Positions 26,985-36,914 of a stretch of DNA of 64,000 nt are shown piece after piece. Position numbers and translations under genes: made by a program. Origin of the DNA: Trypanosoma brucei gambiense DAL972 (taxonomy: Eukaryota; Euglenozoa; Kinetoplastea; Trypanosomatida; Trypanosomatidae). Under the pieces are notes generated by a model, which saw only the letters and a list, made by a program, of their open reading frames with translations, was not told where the DNA came from and did not search any database. Each line of letters starts with the position of its first letter. The first letter of the stretch is position 1. The stretch spans positions 558,001 through 622,000 of the forward strand of contig NC_026744.1 of assembly GCF_000210295.1 (NCBI RefSeq), written 5' to 3'.

Positions 26985-28472
26985 ATGCAGGACCTCAACT
27001 GGGCCCTGGCGGAAAAGGGCACAAAGGTTGTGGAGGTTTCCCACGAGGCTGCACATGTCGCTAGTTCCGCCACGAATCTTCTTGTGGACCGTGAAGAATT
27101 ACTTTGGATAACGGGAGATGCTCCGCAGCACGTAACGCTGAGGTTAGCGAATTCCCATCCACCACTAAATTATGTTGGATGGCACGTTTGGCACGATTAC
27201 GTCACCAACCCCAAAACTGTGGAGGTGGCGACGGGTGAGTCTCCTGATGAAATGGTGGCACAAATCGTGTGTCAGGCAGTTGCCGGGGCTGGCACGCAGA
27301 TTTGGAAATTGCCAAGTCCCATCCCCGCCAATCACTTATATGTACGCATGAAGATAGTTGAAACCTTCGGGCCGGGGCCAACTTACTTGAATAATTTGGT
27401 ACTCTTCGCTGATGACCCCGGAAGTCGATTCCGCATACTCCGCGGCGAAGAGAGGGATAAATCAATGGCCGATCCGAGAAACTTGTCTTCGGGTAAAATG
27501 AGCGTTCTCCTTCAAGAGTTAGGTCAGGACATACGATCATTACATCCCATCAAGACAGTAGCTTCCAAAAAAAACATGCTACTTTACGTTCCCAAGGAAC
27601 CGGATGCCGTCATACGTCCCCAAGGGGAAGAGGATGTTACCTTTCAATCGTCGTCCCAACACGCGAATAATATAACACCGCGGTGCGGAACCGATAGCGC
27701 GAGGCAGTGCCATCTAGACTCTGGAAGTGGTTTTCAAGCTTCCAGTGACTTTCCAGGTGGTTTCAACGGACGGTTGTGTGCACTAGAGCAGGCGGTCGCA
27801 TCTCTAACTCAAACAATGAATCATCAGCGTGAGGATCTTACGATGATTAAACGCCTTCTGCTTCAACAGGCTACAGACAGGCGGCGGGAGATAGAACGCC
27901 AGGGTAACGGCCCAGGCATCGCGTTGCCGCAACATGGCACCCACCCTGTGTCTCACCATCAGGTTTGCGTGGACTTTCCTGAACGAGCCCTTCGCACATT
28001 TGTGGAGGAAGTCGTGAGGCCGAAGCTGCAGAAGCACTCTAGACGGACTGAGACTCAAACTATAGCAAAGCTCGATGAATTCTTAAAGGACATTATTGGG
28101 GAAATGACCCAAGTAGTGGATGAACGAGTTCGGTTCCACATTCAGCGGGCCTCGTGCAATAGCAGCGTCAGTACAGGGTTTCATGCCTCGTGCAGCGGTG
28201 GGAGCCTCCAACCGTGCTCACCACACCTGTCGGTCAGCGGCGTGAATGCCAGCAGACCATCAGTCATTGCGGATTCCTCTATTCCCCAAACTAACGGGTT
28301 CCCACCGGGATCCTTTTCATCTTCGGTTCATGGGTATTCTGCTGCGGCTAGGCATAATTCACCTGCAACCTCTTGTCACGATCCTATCAGCGTACCCTCT
28401 ACGGCCGTGCGTGATGTGTCGTTCGAAGTGGATATGACCAGCACAAGGAACACGACACCCAGACCACAGTAA
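26985..28472 (+). CDS. Galactose-binding-like domain plus coiled-coil protein
   Basis: 495 residues. Residues about 25-150 look like a jelly-roll (galactose-binding-like) domain. The pattern is ATNLLVDREELLWITG, a strand of small and hydrophobic residues, YVGWHVWHDYVTNPKTVEV, AGTQIWKLPSPI and FGPGPTYLNNLVLF, as in DOC/F5-8C/SUN-like folds. Residues about 265-305 form a coiled coil (LEQAVASLTQTMNHQREDL), followed by another predicted helical stretch near 330-390 and a Ser/Pro-rich tail. No transmembrane segment is seen, which argues against a classical SUN protein. Similar domains occur in centriolar and basal-body proteins, so a cytoskeletal role is a guess. Function not recognised. Confidence 0.85.
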   Translation: MQDLNWALAEKGTKVVEVSHEAAHVASSATNLLVDREELLWITGDAPQHVTLRLANSHPPLNYVGWHVWHDYVTNPKTVEVATGESPDEMVAQIVCQAVAGAGTQIWKLPSPIPANHLYVRMKIVETFGPGPTYLNNLVLFADDPGSRFRILRGEERDKSMADPRNLSSGKMSVLLQELGQDIRSLHPIKTVASKKNMLLYVPKEPDAVIRPQGEEDVTFQSSSQHANNITPRCGTDSARQCHLDSGSGFQASSDFPGGFNGRLCALEQAVASLTQTMNHQREDLTMIKRLLLQQATDRRREIERQGNGPGIALPQHGTHPVSHHQVCVDFPERALRTFVEEVVRPKLQKHSRRTETQTIAKLDEFLKDIIGEMTQVVDERVRFHIQRASCNSSVSTGFHASCSGGSLQPCSPHLSVSGVNASRPSVIADSSIPQTNGFPPGSFSSSVHGYSAAARHNSPATSCHDPISVPSTAVRDVSFEVDMTSTRNTTPRPQ

Positions 28473-29461
28473 GAGTATTTTTTTTTTAAAAAATTTTCGT
28501 ATCTGCTGTTTCTCCTCCCCCCCCTGTTCTTTCAGTGTGTGTGTGTAGTGGGTGTTGCTGATCCACCCGCTGGTGTTTGGGTACTTCACGGTTTTTGTTC
28601 TTTGTTTTGAGACGGTTGTCGCCTTGAAGATCCAATGTCTAGTATACGAGCTTACTTCCTATCACTTCTCCCCGATTTATTTTTGTAGATTTTTTTTCAT
28701 TTTTATATGGCGAAGTACGGCGTCGGGGCACGTTGTAGAGTGTGACACAAGTGGCGCCGCATTTTGTTTCGGAGCCCGTCCCCCTTAAACTTTTCCCCCT
28801 TTCTGTTTACTATACACATACATACATACCTTTGTGTGTGTGCATATATATATATATATATAGGGATGATTAACTGTTTCTGGGACCGCGTGTTCGTCCT
28901 TTTGGTTCCGCTCGTACGTGCACAAATTTCCATATATATTATGTTATGTTATGTCATAGGGTGTTTGCTTATCTTTCTCTCCTCCGGGGGTTATATGTCG
29001 TGCACCCGCATTCATATTCGACCCTATTTCGTTTCGCCTTCGTTCCTTTCGTTGCAAGAGATTTACTTTATTTATTTGTTTCTTGCCCCTGCTTACCGTA
29101 TGGGTGAGACCTCAGGTATATCCTATCGGTTTCCATCCCTTCTTGTGTTTTTATTGTGTCTGAATTTTTTGGAATGTTTGAGACGACGACCAGTCTCTCG
29201 TTTGCAATGATCTTCTTTCTTGCTTCCTCTAAATCAAGCATCCGCCTCTAGAAAAGATATTGGGCACCGGGTGTGAAGCCATTATTGTCTGGAATAGGAA
29301 GTAAGGTTGTATTCGTTTGTTAGGGGACAAGGAGGATAAGCGTGCCCGATTTTGTGGGTTGTAAGGGTTGGCCGCGGGGAGTAACAACTGCAGGTGCAAG
29401 CAAAAAAAAAAAACACTAGGCGGTGGCGAACTAATAAGAGGTCGAGTGACTCTTTTCTGAG
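28473..29461 (+). other. 1-kb spacer
   Basis: No supported gene. It contains a T/A run just after the stop (28479-28496), (AT)n at 28844-28862, a C/T tract near 29210-29233 with an AG at 29237-29238, and an A run at 29401-29412. A hydrophobic ATG frame at 28866-29210 is discussed under rejected items. Confidence 0.45.
28844..28862. repeat. (AT)n microsatellite
   Basis: A TA dinucleotide run preceded by a short (GT)n. Confidence 0.85.
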
Positions 29462-29926
29462 ATGCAGTCGCGGCGTAACTCGATGATGAATCGCGTCTGC
29501 CGTAAATACGCTCGAGTACCTGGTCAACACGGTGACGGTAATGTACCTGCATTTTATCCCATCGCTATCAACCCCGGCTGGTGGGGACAGCCTTTCGGTA
29601 AGGTGAAGGACGCCAAAGGGCAAATTCTTTTTTTCTACGGCCTTGTGTTACCAATCGCTCTGTACTGGATATTTGATGTCACGTTCGCCCAGCGCACACG
29701 TGTCGGCAACGTCGGCAAGCGGCCGATGTACTCTAACTTCTTTTTTAGACAAATGGACCTGGATGACCCAGATCACGCCATCAAGTATGAGAAACTGCGG
29801 CAGGAAATAGCGGAGAATAAGTTAGAAGTCCGCTGGGGCGGGACGAACTTCTTGGCAAGTTACTTATGGGAGCCCGGTGATCCGGAGCCCGACATACGCC
29901 GTCGTGAGGTACATGCACATCACTAA
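29462..29926 (+). CDS. Single-span membrane protein, probably mitochondrial (154 aa)
   Basis: 154 residues. The N terminus is Arg-rich and lacks acidic residues (MQSRRNSMMNRVCRKYARV), consistent with a mitochondrial presequence. A GWWGQPFG motif precedes one hydrophobic segment at about residues 53-73 (ILFFYGLVLPIALYWIF). The rest is charged, with EVRWGG and a His-ending tail. The single-span layout with a basic N terminus resembles accessory subunits of inner-membrane complexes (NADH dehydrogenase, cytochrome oxidase, ATP synthase), but I cannot name the complex. It is preceded by a spacer acceptor at 29237-29238. Confidence 0.82.
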   Translation: MQSRRNSMMNRVCRKYARVPGQHGDGNVPAFYPIAINPGWWGQPFGKVKDAKGQILFFYGLVLPIALYWIFDVTFAQRTRVGNVGKRPMYSNFFFRQMDLDDPDHAIKYEKLRQEIAENKLEVRWGGTNFLASYLWEPGDPEPDIRRREVHAHH

Positions 29927-30810
29927 TCCGAGAATGAAACGGCATATTTTGAAATGGCGGTGGTGGGAGACATATATGTGTACATACCATGGTTTCGTGA
30001 TTATTGTGGGTGTCGCATATTTTTTTTTTCTAGGATAGCAGATGAAATTTTTTTTTGAAAGTTTTGGTGTGGGGGCGTATCTTTGATTTCTCCGACGTTG
30101 CGAGAGGTGGTAAGCAGTCAACAGTTGTCGGTGTGGTAGTAGGGTCGGCGTTAATTTAGTGATTGTGACATGACATTACCTTTCTTTCCCCATTTCTGCA
30201 AGTGACCTGCTACTTATGTGGCGGCGTTGCTTTTAACAGTAAGAGGGCACGTGCGTAGGATCACCTTTGTGTTGTTGTTAGCTATGGCTGCGGTAATCCC
30301 GTGTTTTTTATTTTATTTTATCGTACTTGCTTGTTGTCACGGTTATACACAATCATTGGCGTCGTAGTAGTACGGGTACAGCTTCAACTGTTTGTGGCTG
30401 CAAGCAATGGAGCGAGTAAGCGTACACGTTTATGTCGTTGTTCTTCCCCTCTTTTCCCCTCTTGTGCTGTCAGTATTATTATTATTATTGTTTTTTTTAA
30501 AGTTTCTTCTCGTCCGCTCAATATCACGTGCTGGGGGAAGGCCCCACCTGAGACGGCTGTTGGTGGTGTGCCGGTACCTTTCATAAACGCAGTGCCGCGA
30601 CAACCTTTTTGACCCTTTCTTCTTCTTCTTTCCTCAACCTTTCTTTTTCTTGTGTGCGAATGCGCTGTATTGTCTCGCACCTCTTTAAGCTGGTATGACT
30701 GGGAAATTATAAAGGTAGGGAGACGAACTGTGCTGTGTGTTTTTTCAGGCGTGACAAAGTGAGATACCGTTCGTTTAGGGCCACCGAAGTAGTTGTTACG
30801 GAATCAGTGA
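29927..30810 (+). other. Spacer upstream of the reductase gene
   Basis: No gene is seen. A (TTA)n stretch at 30476-30490, a C/T-rich tract at about 30605-30655, and a T tract with an AG at 30747-30748 that would give a leader of about 62 bases. Confidence 0.5.
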
Positions 30811-32079
30811 ATGATGGAATTAATCGGCTGCCCTGCGGTTGCGGTGTTGACCTGTTTCTACTGGGTGGCTTCCCATTTGGTCCTTCTTCTTCGCGTTGCT
30901 TTGCCGCGCTTCAGCGTAATCGTGCGCTACGGTGGTCGCTGTGTTACGCCCGAGGGTATTTGCGGTGGCTTTGCCTCTTGGATTCAGTCATCTCGGGATT
31001 ATGCAAAGCGCACAGTGGGCATGTGGAAGTCTGAGAGACTATCGCGGGCCGTCTTTCACTGTACTGCCATTCTTGAGGGTTCGATCTTGTGTCGTATACG
31101 AGTTAGCAGAAAGCTTAGCTTCTGCGCTTTTTATGTTGCAGGTATTGTTTCCATCGTTTTGATACTCATTCTGATGGATGGCGGCTATTGTTCTCCCATT
31201 GTGGAGGGGATGACAGTATATTCTGACGGCCTCAATCACTCAGCTGTCGCCTTCCTGGTTTCTTATGCCGGTCGACCGCTGCTTGCTTTTCTCATGCACT
31301 GCACCGTCCGATTATTGGAGTGCCTTTTTTTGCATCGCTTCAGGGGCGGGTCCGATGACTGTGTGACTGGCTTCGCCGCCGTTGCTGGATGCTCCTTCTA
31401 CGTATTTGCCTCGTGTTCCAGCGGCGTTATTCTCCCCTGTACAGAACGGTCGCCACTAGTGATTGGTGGGCAGAGGGTTGTTAATGGTATGACGGAGGCA
31501 TCACCTTTTTTTCCTACGTTCGCGTTGGCCGTGGATGCCTTATTTGTTCTGCATATGGTTTTTCAAGCAACACAGGTGTACCATCACTGGGTCCTGGCGG
31601 AGCTTCGGAGGAAACCTGACGGCACAAGTGTCCCTAAGGGGGAGCACTGTTCCGTTGGCAGATGCAAGACCACACCGAAGGGCGTGAGCGAGGAAGGGAG
31701 AATCGGCGACGGTTCAGCGGTGCTGTACCATTTTCCTCGTATCGCACTCTTTAAATATGTGCAGGAGCCGCACTACGCGTGCGAAGTCGCGATGTATGCC
31801 GTCAATGCAATCAGTATCTGCCTCATAGTTTACAATAGGTCATTACCCTCCGGTGGCACTGGAAGGGAAATAGGGGATGAGTTTTCCGTAGGCAGTGAGG
31901 TGGTGCCGTTGTTGTGCGCGACGTGCTTACCGCCGCTAGGCGTGTTGTTTTTCTCGTTGTTTAATCTCGCCATTACCGCGCGTGAGCACCGCCGGTTTTG
32001 GGAGTGTGTGAATGCTAGGCGAGGCGACGGGGAGCGGGAGCTAATCCCCAAATGGGATTTGTTCTATGGCGTGTGGTAA
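30811..32079 (+). CDS. Polyprenol reductase / steroid 5-alpha-reductase family membrane enzyme
   Basis: 422 residues with several hydrophobic segments spread over the length. The C-terminal part carries the family core: LFKYVQEPHYACEVAMYAVN (near residues 311-330) corresponds to the conserved (F/V)xxPHYxxE(I/V)xxY motif, and the protein ends with an aromatic IPKWDLFYGVW, as family members end in an aromatic segment. SRD5A3-type polyprenol reductases make dolichol for N-glycosylation in the ER; steroid reductases use the same fold and NADPH. Overall length and the position of the motif favour the polyprenol reductase branch. Substrate specificity is inferred. Alternative starts downstream are possible (ATG at 30814). 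Confidence 0.82.
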   Translation: MMELIGCPAVAVLTCFYWVASHLVLLLRVALPRFSVIVRYGGRCVTPEGICGGFASWIQSSRDYAKRTVGMWKSERLSRAVFHCTAILEGSILCRIRVSRKLSFCAFYVAGIVSIVLILILMDGGYCSPIVEGMTVYSDGLNHSAVAFLVSYAGRPLLAFLMHCTVRLLECLFLHRFRGGSDDCVTGFAAVAGCSFYVFASCSSGVILPCTERSPLVIGGQRVVNGMTEASPFFPTFALAVDALFVLHMVFQATQVYHHWVLAELRRKPDGTSVPKGEHCSVGRCKTTPKGVSEEGRIGDGSAVLYHFPRIALFKYVQEPHYACEVAMYAVNAISICLIVYNRSLPSGGTGREIGDEFSVGSEVVPLLCATCLPPLGVLFFSLFNLAITAREHRRFWECVNARRGDGERELIPKWDLFYGVW

Positions 32080-32501
32080 CCCAGCCTCCCTTCCCCATTC
32101 TTCGCTGCTTGTTTGGGTGCCACGGGGGTCTTTTTTGGCTTGATAATCGCAGCTGTTGACCCGGGAGGGGGACAGGCCTGCACGACAGTGTTGAGTAATA
32201 TGAGGGAAGGGCGTTTTGTATGCCCTATATCAGGGTGGATATGACTTTACCTTGAATTGCTGCCCTAATGGCTGCTCGTGCGTATTTACATCCGTACGTG
32301 CGCCTGAACTCCGTTCTCTCAGGTTGTCGTTGATTATTCTATCACTTTTTGCGGTGACCTTTTTGTTGCCGTTGTGACACTGTCTCCTGTTGGCATTTCT
32401 CTTACTTTCTATTTTTTGTATTGTGTTCGGGTGAACAACTAATTGCGCATATGCTTGTAGGCGTTTTCTAAGCGTCGCACTCAGCAGCATCATACTTAGC
32501 C
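32080..32501 (+). other. Spacer with acceptor
   Basis: No gene is seen. A pyrimidine-rich patch at about 32397-32422 is followed by an AG at 32459-32460, 41 bases before the next ATG. Confidence 0.5.
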
Positions 32502-34430
32502 ATGCCGTCTGCTAGTTCCGGCTACACCTTTGCGGACTTCTTGCGGCGGTTGGAGCGCAGTCCCGACTCCCACATGGCGCCCCTATACCACGAGCATCGT
32601 GAGCTCTTTGTGCGGCGCCATGATATGTTTGCGCGGGTTATTAGCAGTGTCACATGGTCAAAAGGTGTCGCACTGGTTGCTGCCGCGGGGTACACACAAG
32701 CCGTCAACGTGACGATCTATAGGGCGCTGCTGGCACGTATGTTGTTACATAACCGGCACGTACGGCAGTGCGGCACTGGGTCCGTTGTTCCGTGGTCGGC
32801 TGCGCTGCGCACTTACAGTGAGGCCATTGCCACGCACGGAAATGCTGTGCCAACCCGGATGACGCTATCGGCGCTGCGGCTCTGCACGCCAGCACGTCAA
32901 TGGGTTGCCGCCATATCGTTGTTAATGTTGAGTCAAGCGAACGACAAATTGACGCTCCCGATGTTAATTGATGCAGCGGGGTGCTGCGCCACACCAGCTG
33001 CGTGGGAAAAAGCGATGGCATTACTCGGAAGATTTCACGCGCAGTCACTTCAGGTTCTTCCGGACTCTATACAAAGTCTTAGACCTGTTGGAACAAGCGC
33101 TTCAACCGTGGATGCGGCAGCCCACGCTCTGTTGCCCCGCAGCGAGGGTCCTACGCCGGAGCAGAAGCACATATTGACGGTTATCAACAAGGTCGTGTCA
33201 GCTGTGCCGTGGCAGGTGGCATTGTCAAATGAAATGTGCAGGTCTTATCTCACTCACCTTGTGGCAAGTACAACACTGCGACCAACGGAGAAGACGGCCT
33301 CTCTCACAACTGCTGTGCAACAACTTCCGTGGGAAGCTTTTGTTACACTGATGAAGACAGTTACGGCGACTGTTCAGGAAGGGTCGCAGGGTGTCTTGGG
33401 ATCTCGTTCGACTCCCCAACTCCCACCGCCTCAGGATGGAATGGAGCGAGGGGACGTTGCCAAATCCCTGTTGAGCAACAGCATTATTAGGGAGGGTGTA
33501 AACCTGCTTCAGAGCGAACCAGAAACCGCTATTCCCTTCATCACAACTATTCTTTACAAGCTACCATCTGCAGAGGCTGCGGCACTGTTCCTCAGTGAGG
33601 CAACCTCAGCCTACCGGAACAGTTCAAGCGCCGTTGTGGCCGCTGCCATTCGCCATCCTGTTGTTGTGGGAGCTTTGTTGAAAAGGTGCGCTGATAGTAA
33701 CTCATGGTACCTCGCAGCATCAATATTTAAATCAACCTCACCGACAGCAATTCCTTGTGACGTGGCTAGCGACCTTGTAATCCAAATGCGGAGGGCAAAT
33801 CAGGCACCACTGGTGGTGGATGTTCTGCAAAAGTACATTGTGCCATCGGGGACCAAACTAACGGAAGAGGCGATTGAGGCAGCGCTATTGTGTGTGCTGG
33901 TGCACAATCGGGCACTCGCGAAAGCCTCAGCCGTCGTCGCCGGCACTTCCCCCGACAATCGCACTGGAAAACCTAACGGAATCGGTGTTGCCAATGGTGT
34001 GCATTGGATATCAGCACTTAGTTGGGCCACTGACCTTTTGGAGGAGGGTGTGGAGTCGAGAATACTTCAGACCGGAACAACCCCTTCGGTAGGTGGTGTA
34101 AATCATGAAGACCCCACAGTATTACTGCGGAAAAAGACATTATCGCCACGCATCCTGAGCCTTCTCATTTACATATGCGTAAATGCCGGGAGTCCACGTG
34201 GGGGTCTGTTTGCACTGGGATACGCACGCACCGTCAGCAAAACGGAGCTCGAACTCTCAGAAGAGATTACAGCACTGTTGTATTGCATGATGTACGACCG
34301 TCCTCGTGAAGCGGAGAGTATCATTCAACACGCTGTGAAGAAACACGGGGAGTACAAGGGGAAATACCTTGGTAGGTTACTGGTGGCTTCGCAAGAGGCA
34401 AAGGGGTCCGCGCTGAGGAATCAAACTTGA
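32502..34430 (+). CDS. PPR-like helical repeat protein, possibly mitochondrial
   Basis: 642 residues, helix-rich, without membrane segments. Repeating helical pairs of about 35 residues with small and aliphatic residues (VTWSKGVALVAAAGY, PWSAALRTYSEAIATHGNAVPTRMTLSALRL, RQWVAAISLLML, AAWEKAMALLGRF) resemble the divergent pentatricopeptide repeats common in kinetoplastids, where the proteins mostly act in mitochondrial RNA metabolism and ribosomes. The W-x-x-A-[LI] starts of several units support the repeat reading. No obvious presequence is seen, so location is uncertain. Specific function not recognised. Confidence 0.82.
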   Translation: MPSASSGYTFADFLRRLERSPDSHMAPLYHEHRELFVRRHDMFARVISSVTWSKGVALVAAAGYTQAVNVTIYRALLARMLLHNRHVRQCGTGSVVPWSAALRTYSEAIATHGNAVPTRMTLSALRLCTPARQWVAAISLLMLSQANDKLTLPMLIDAAGCCATPAAWEKAMALLGRFHAQSLQVLPDSIQSLRPVGTSASTVDAAAHALLPRSEGPTPEQKHILTVINKVVSAVPWQVALSNEMCRSYLTHLVASTTLRPTEKTASLTTAVQQLPWEAFVTLMKTVTATVQEGSQGVLGSRSTPQLPPPQDGMERGDVAKSLLSNSIIREGVNLLQSEPETAIPFITTILYKLPSAEAAALFLSEATSAYRNSSSAVVAAAIRHPVVVGALLKRCADSNSWYLAASIFKSTSPTAIPCDVASDLVIQMRRANQAPLVVDVLQKYIVPSGTKLTEEAIEAALLCVLVHNRALAKASAVVAGTSPDNRTGKPNGIGVANGVHWISALSWATDLLEEGVESRILQTGTTPSVGGVNHEDPTVLLRKKTLSPRILSLLIYICVNAGSPRGGLFALGYARTVSKTELELSEEITALLYCMMYDRPREAESIIQHAVKKHGEYKGKYLGRLLVASQEAKGSALRNQT

Positions 34431-34920
34431 ATCTTGAACCGTATCGTTTGTTGCGAACATCACTTATGATGTTCAGTTTGTGGGTATGTGAAGGAAGGGA
34501 GGGGTATCATGGGTTTAAAAAAAGGCATATAAGCGTACTATTCCCCAGCCGACTCCCTTTGCGTGTTCTTTTCTTCTTGTCACTCAGTTCATTTGTTTGT
34601 GCCTGTGCTTGTGTGCCACGGTGGTGGCGATTGGCTAACTCGGGGCTGAAGCATCATCAACACGGAGGCCACGACATGCGACGTTGATGTCATTTCACCA
34701 TGTTGTCATGTTGATAAGTCGCTTTCAAGGTCCTGTTTTCATCTCGTTTCTTGCCTTTTCTTCTTACTTTTGTAACTTCCTCTTTTCCTGCTGTTGGTTG
34801 CTGGTGTGGGTAAAGCAGAGGTTAGGAAGAGGTGAGACAAGGTAGCACCATTATCCAAGTTTGTGTGTGGATTTTTGAAGGCTGCGCTCTAGTGAAAGCG
34901 AGGAGGAAAATAAAAAAAAT

Positions 34921-34956
<36 letters not shown>

Positions 34957-34991
34957 CAAAACGAAGGACGTGTAATCGTGCCCAGTAACAG
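34431..34991 (+). other. Spacer upstream of MIC10
   Basis: No gene is seen. It holds pyrimidine-rich tracts at about 34550-34580 and 34735-34790, candidate acceptor AGs near 34815, and a compound (AC)n(AT)n repeat at 34921-34956. Confidence 0.5.
34921..34956. repeat. Compound (AC)n(AT)n microsatellite
   Basis: (AC)7 passes directly into (AT)n, 35 bases upstream of the MIC10 ATG, so it lies within or next to its 5' leader. Confidence 0.9.
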
Positions 34992-35291
34992 ATGAGCGAG
35001 CAACGAGTTTCACAACCCAAAACTCCGGTAAGCAATGAGGAGAAGTGGGATCATAGTTTGGAGAATTTTTTTCGCAAGACAACACTAGGACTCGCCTACA
35101 GCATCTTGCCTGCATTTCTGCTGGCTCGGTCTGCAGCTGCCCGCGGAGCCATTCTCATGTTCGCCACCGGTATCGGCTCAGGTATTGCTTATGGTGAGGC
35201 GCGCTATCTTTTTGACCACGATGTTGTGTTTGACAGAAGACATTTAGTACATATCGAGCTACTGAAACCCAAGGAGTCGAAAATCAATTAA
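34992..35291 (+). CDS. MIC10: MICOS subunit Mic10
   Basis: 99 residues. Mic10 bends the mitochondrial inner membrane at crista junctions by oligomerising through glycine motifs in two hairpin membrane segments. The match is WDHSLENFFRKTTLG (from 19), a first hydrophobic segment at about 32-46, a short positively charged turn RSAAARG, and a second segment with FATGIGSGIAYGEA carrying G60, G62, G64 and G68, the family GxGxG signature followed by AY. The first segment has only one glycine (G33), less than in yeast or human Mic10. The size and motif order fit well. Trypanosomes are known to have two Mic10 paralogues; I cannot say which this is. Confidence 0.88.
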   Translation: MSEQRVSQPKTPVSNEEKWDHSLENFFRKTTLGLAYSILPAFLLARSAAARGAILMFATGIGSGIAYGEARYLFDHDVVFDRRHLVHIELLKPKESKIN

Positions 35292-36515
35292 GAAAAGCGA
35301 CGTATGAACGTTTCACATCCGAGTTTTGTTTGTAACTCCGATGTGTCGGACGGCAAACAGACTTATGGGGGTAATGCAAGGCGAAGGTCAGTGTGAAGAG
35401 GCCATTGAGCAGGGGAGGGGGACGCACATGTTGAGTGGTGTGTGCGTGTGTGTGGAGTGACGTAAAGGAATGCATAAACGGAAGAATATGATTCCCACCA
35501 ACAATGCGCTCCAGAATGTTTTTTTTGTTTTTGCCTGTGTGTGACAATGAACGTGCCGAGTGGCATGGGGGTGTTTTACTTTTTAGTCCGCGCGAAGGCA
35601 ACTACCACCGCGAACAGCAATAGTCTCACCCCTTCTTTTCATTTTGTTACTGTTCTTTGGTGTCGTTCCTGTGTAACCGATGCCTGCCTTGTATGCCGGT
35701 AATGTACACCGCAGAGGGGGATGCAAAATGTGTTTTGACATTCTGTTAGTTAGGGAAATTACCGGTGCTGTTCTGCAAAATTTCGAAACACTTGACCGCC
35801 GGTTCTTTGCAACGGGGTTATTTATTCTGTCTTCTCTCCCTCGGTCTTTATCCACTCTTCTTTAGGTATTACCCGCTGTTGCATATAGTCTGAGTAAACT
35901 GTGGACGTGAAAATGTAAAAGCAACTACAAATGTTTCTCCATGTAGAATTAAAAAAGACGCCACAAGTGTTAGAGATGCGCATTCCCAGTAGCAGGTAAA
36001 GGGGTGGACTGTTGGTTCTCAATCTGGGTTGTTCCCCCATGAGTATCTGCCTTATTATTATTATTATTATTTTTTTTTTTGGCTCTGTGTTGACCCTTCT
36101 CTCACATGCGGGCTACAGATTCTGCACTGTTGTCTTATCGTGGCGGTGTGTTCATGCGTGCTCGTGACGGTATCGTGTGTGGGAGCAACGCTGCTCTTAT
36201 AAGCCGATCTGTCGGTGCTTGTTGTGTTATTAATGTTTTACCCCCCAAAAAATATTTGATTAATTATCTGGCTTTGTGGGAGGTTTATGGAGGAGCGAAG
36301 GAACCGCGCCAACACTCATGGATGCAAAGGAGAGAAGAAATTCCTCTCCTTTCCCTTGCCAATTTTTGCACCATTTTGCTTCATTTAACTTTTCATTCCC
36401 CATGTTTCGCCTCCTAATTGCGCATTTTTACCTTTATAAATGATTTCTCAACACTCAGGGGCGGACAGGCGTTTCAAAAACAACAACAAAAACATACAGG
36501 AAGGAAGGAAGGGAA
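35292..36515 (+). other. 1.2-kb spacer
   Basis: No supported gene. It contains a (TTA)n at 36053-36070 running into a T run at 36071-36080, followed by a 103-codon ATG frame (36106-36417) that I do not trust, and an AG at 36457-36458 after a pyrimidine-rich tract as acceptor for RPB11. Confidence 0.5.
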
Positions 36516-36914
36516 ATGTCCACCTCACATGGCATGCTGATTTACAACAATGATATCACTGCTGATAGCCTTCTGGACACGAAGGACTGCCGTAAAATTG
36601 TGGAGGAAGTGTCCAGTAAGATGCCCAACTCCTCCCTTTTCAAACTGGACAGAGAGGACCACACTTTAGCCAACCTTCTTCGCATGCGATTGCACGAGAA
36701 CCCACTTGTGCATATTGCAGGTTATCGCGTGCCACATCCCACGCAACACCGTGTAGAGCTACGCGTTCAGACATCCTCCGATGGCACCGGAAAGCCCATT
36801 CCAACTCCGAAGGAAGCACTCCTGGAGGCGGTCGGATCGTGCATGAAAGACCTTGAGGAATTTGAAGGGGCGTTCCTTCGCGAAGCGCAGAGCAAAGGTT
36901 TGGATGTTGAATAG
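36516..36914 (+). CDS. RPB11: DNA-directed RNA polymerase II subunit RPB11
   Basis: 132 residues, close to the usual length of about 115-120. RPB11 forms the alpha-like heterodimer with RPB3 at the assembly core of RNA polymerase II. The diagnostic block is present: FKLDREDHTLANLLRMRL, then HIAGYRVPHP and ELRVQT, which match EDHT(L/I)xNxLxxxL, FAGYxxPHPL and xxRxQT of the family. The closest alternative, AC19/RPC19 of polymerases I and III, shares the fold; the EDHTLANLLR and AGYRVPHP combination with a short N terminus favours RPB11. The leader is about 57 bases with an acceptor at 36457-36458. Confidence 0.93.
   Translation: MSTSHGMLIYNNDITADSLLDTKDCRKIVEEVSSKMPNSSLFKLDREDHTLANLLRMRLHENPLVHIAGYRVPHPTQHRVELRVQTSSDGTGKPIPTPKEALLEAVGSCMKDLEEFEGAFLREAQSKGLDVE

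Noticed and set aside
28866..29210. 115-codon ATG frame rich in Leu, Ile, Tyr and Phe after an AT repeat
   Set aside because: Its hydrophobicity follows from T-rich spacer sequence, there is no clear acceptor in front of it, and no motif or conservation argument supports it.
36106..36417. 103-codon ATG frame in the MIC10-RPB11 spacer
   Set aside because: It follows a T run, but the next AG lies after its ATG, the peptide has no recognisable feature, and its 3' half runs into the pyrimidine tract that serves RPB11.
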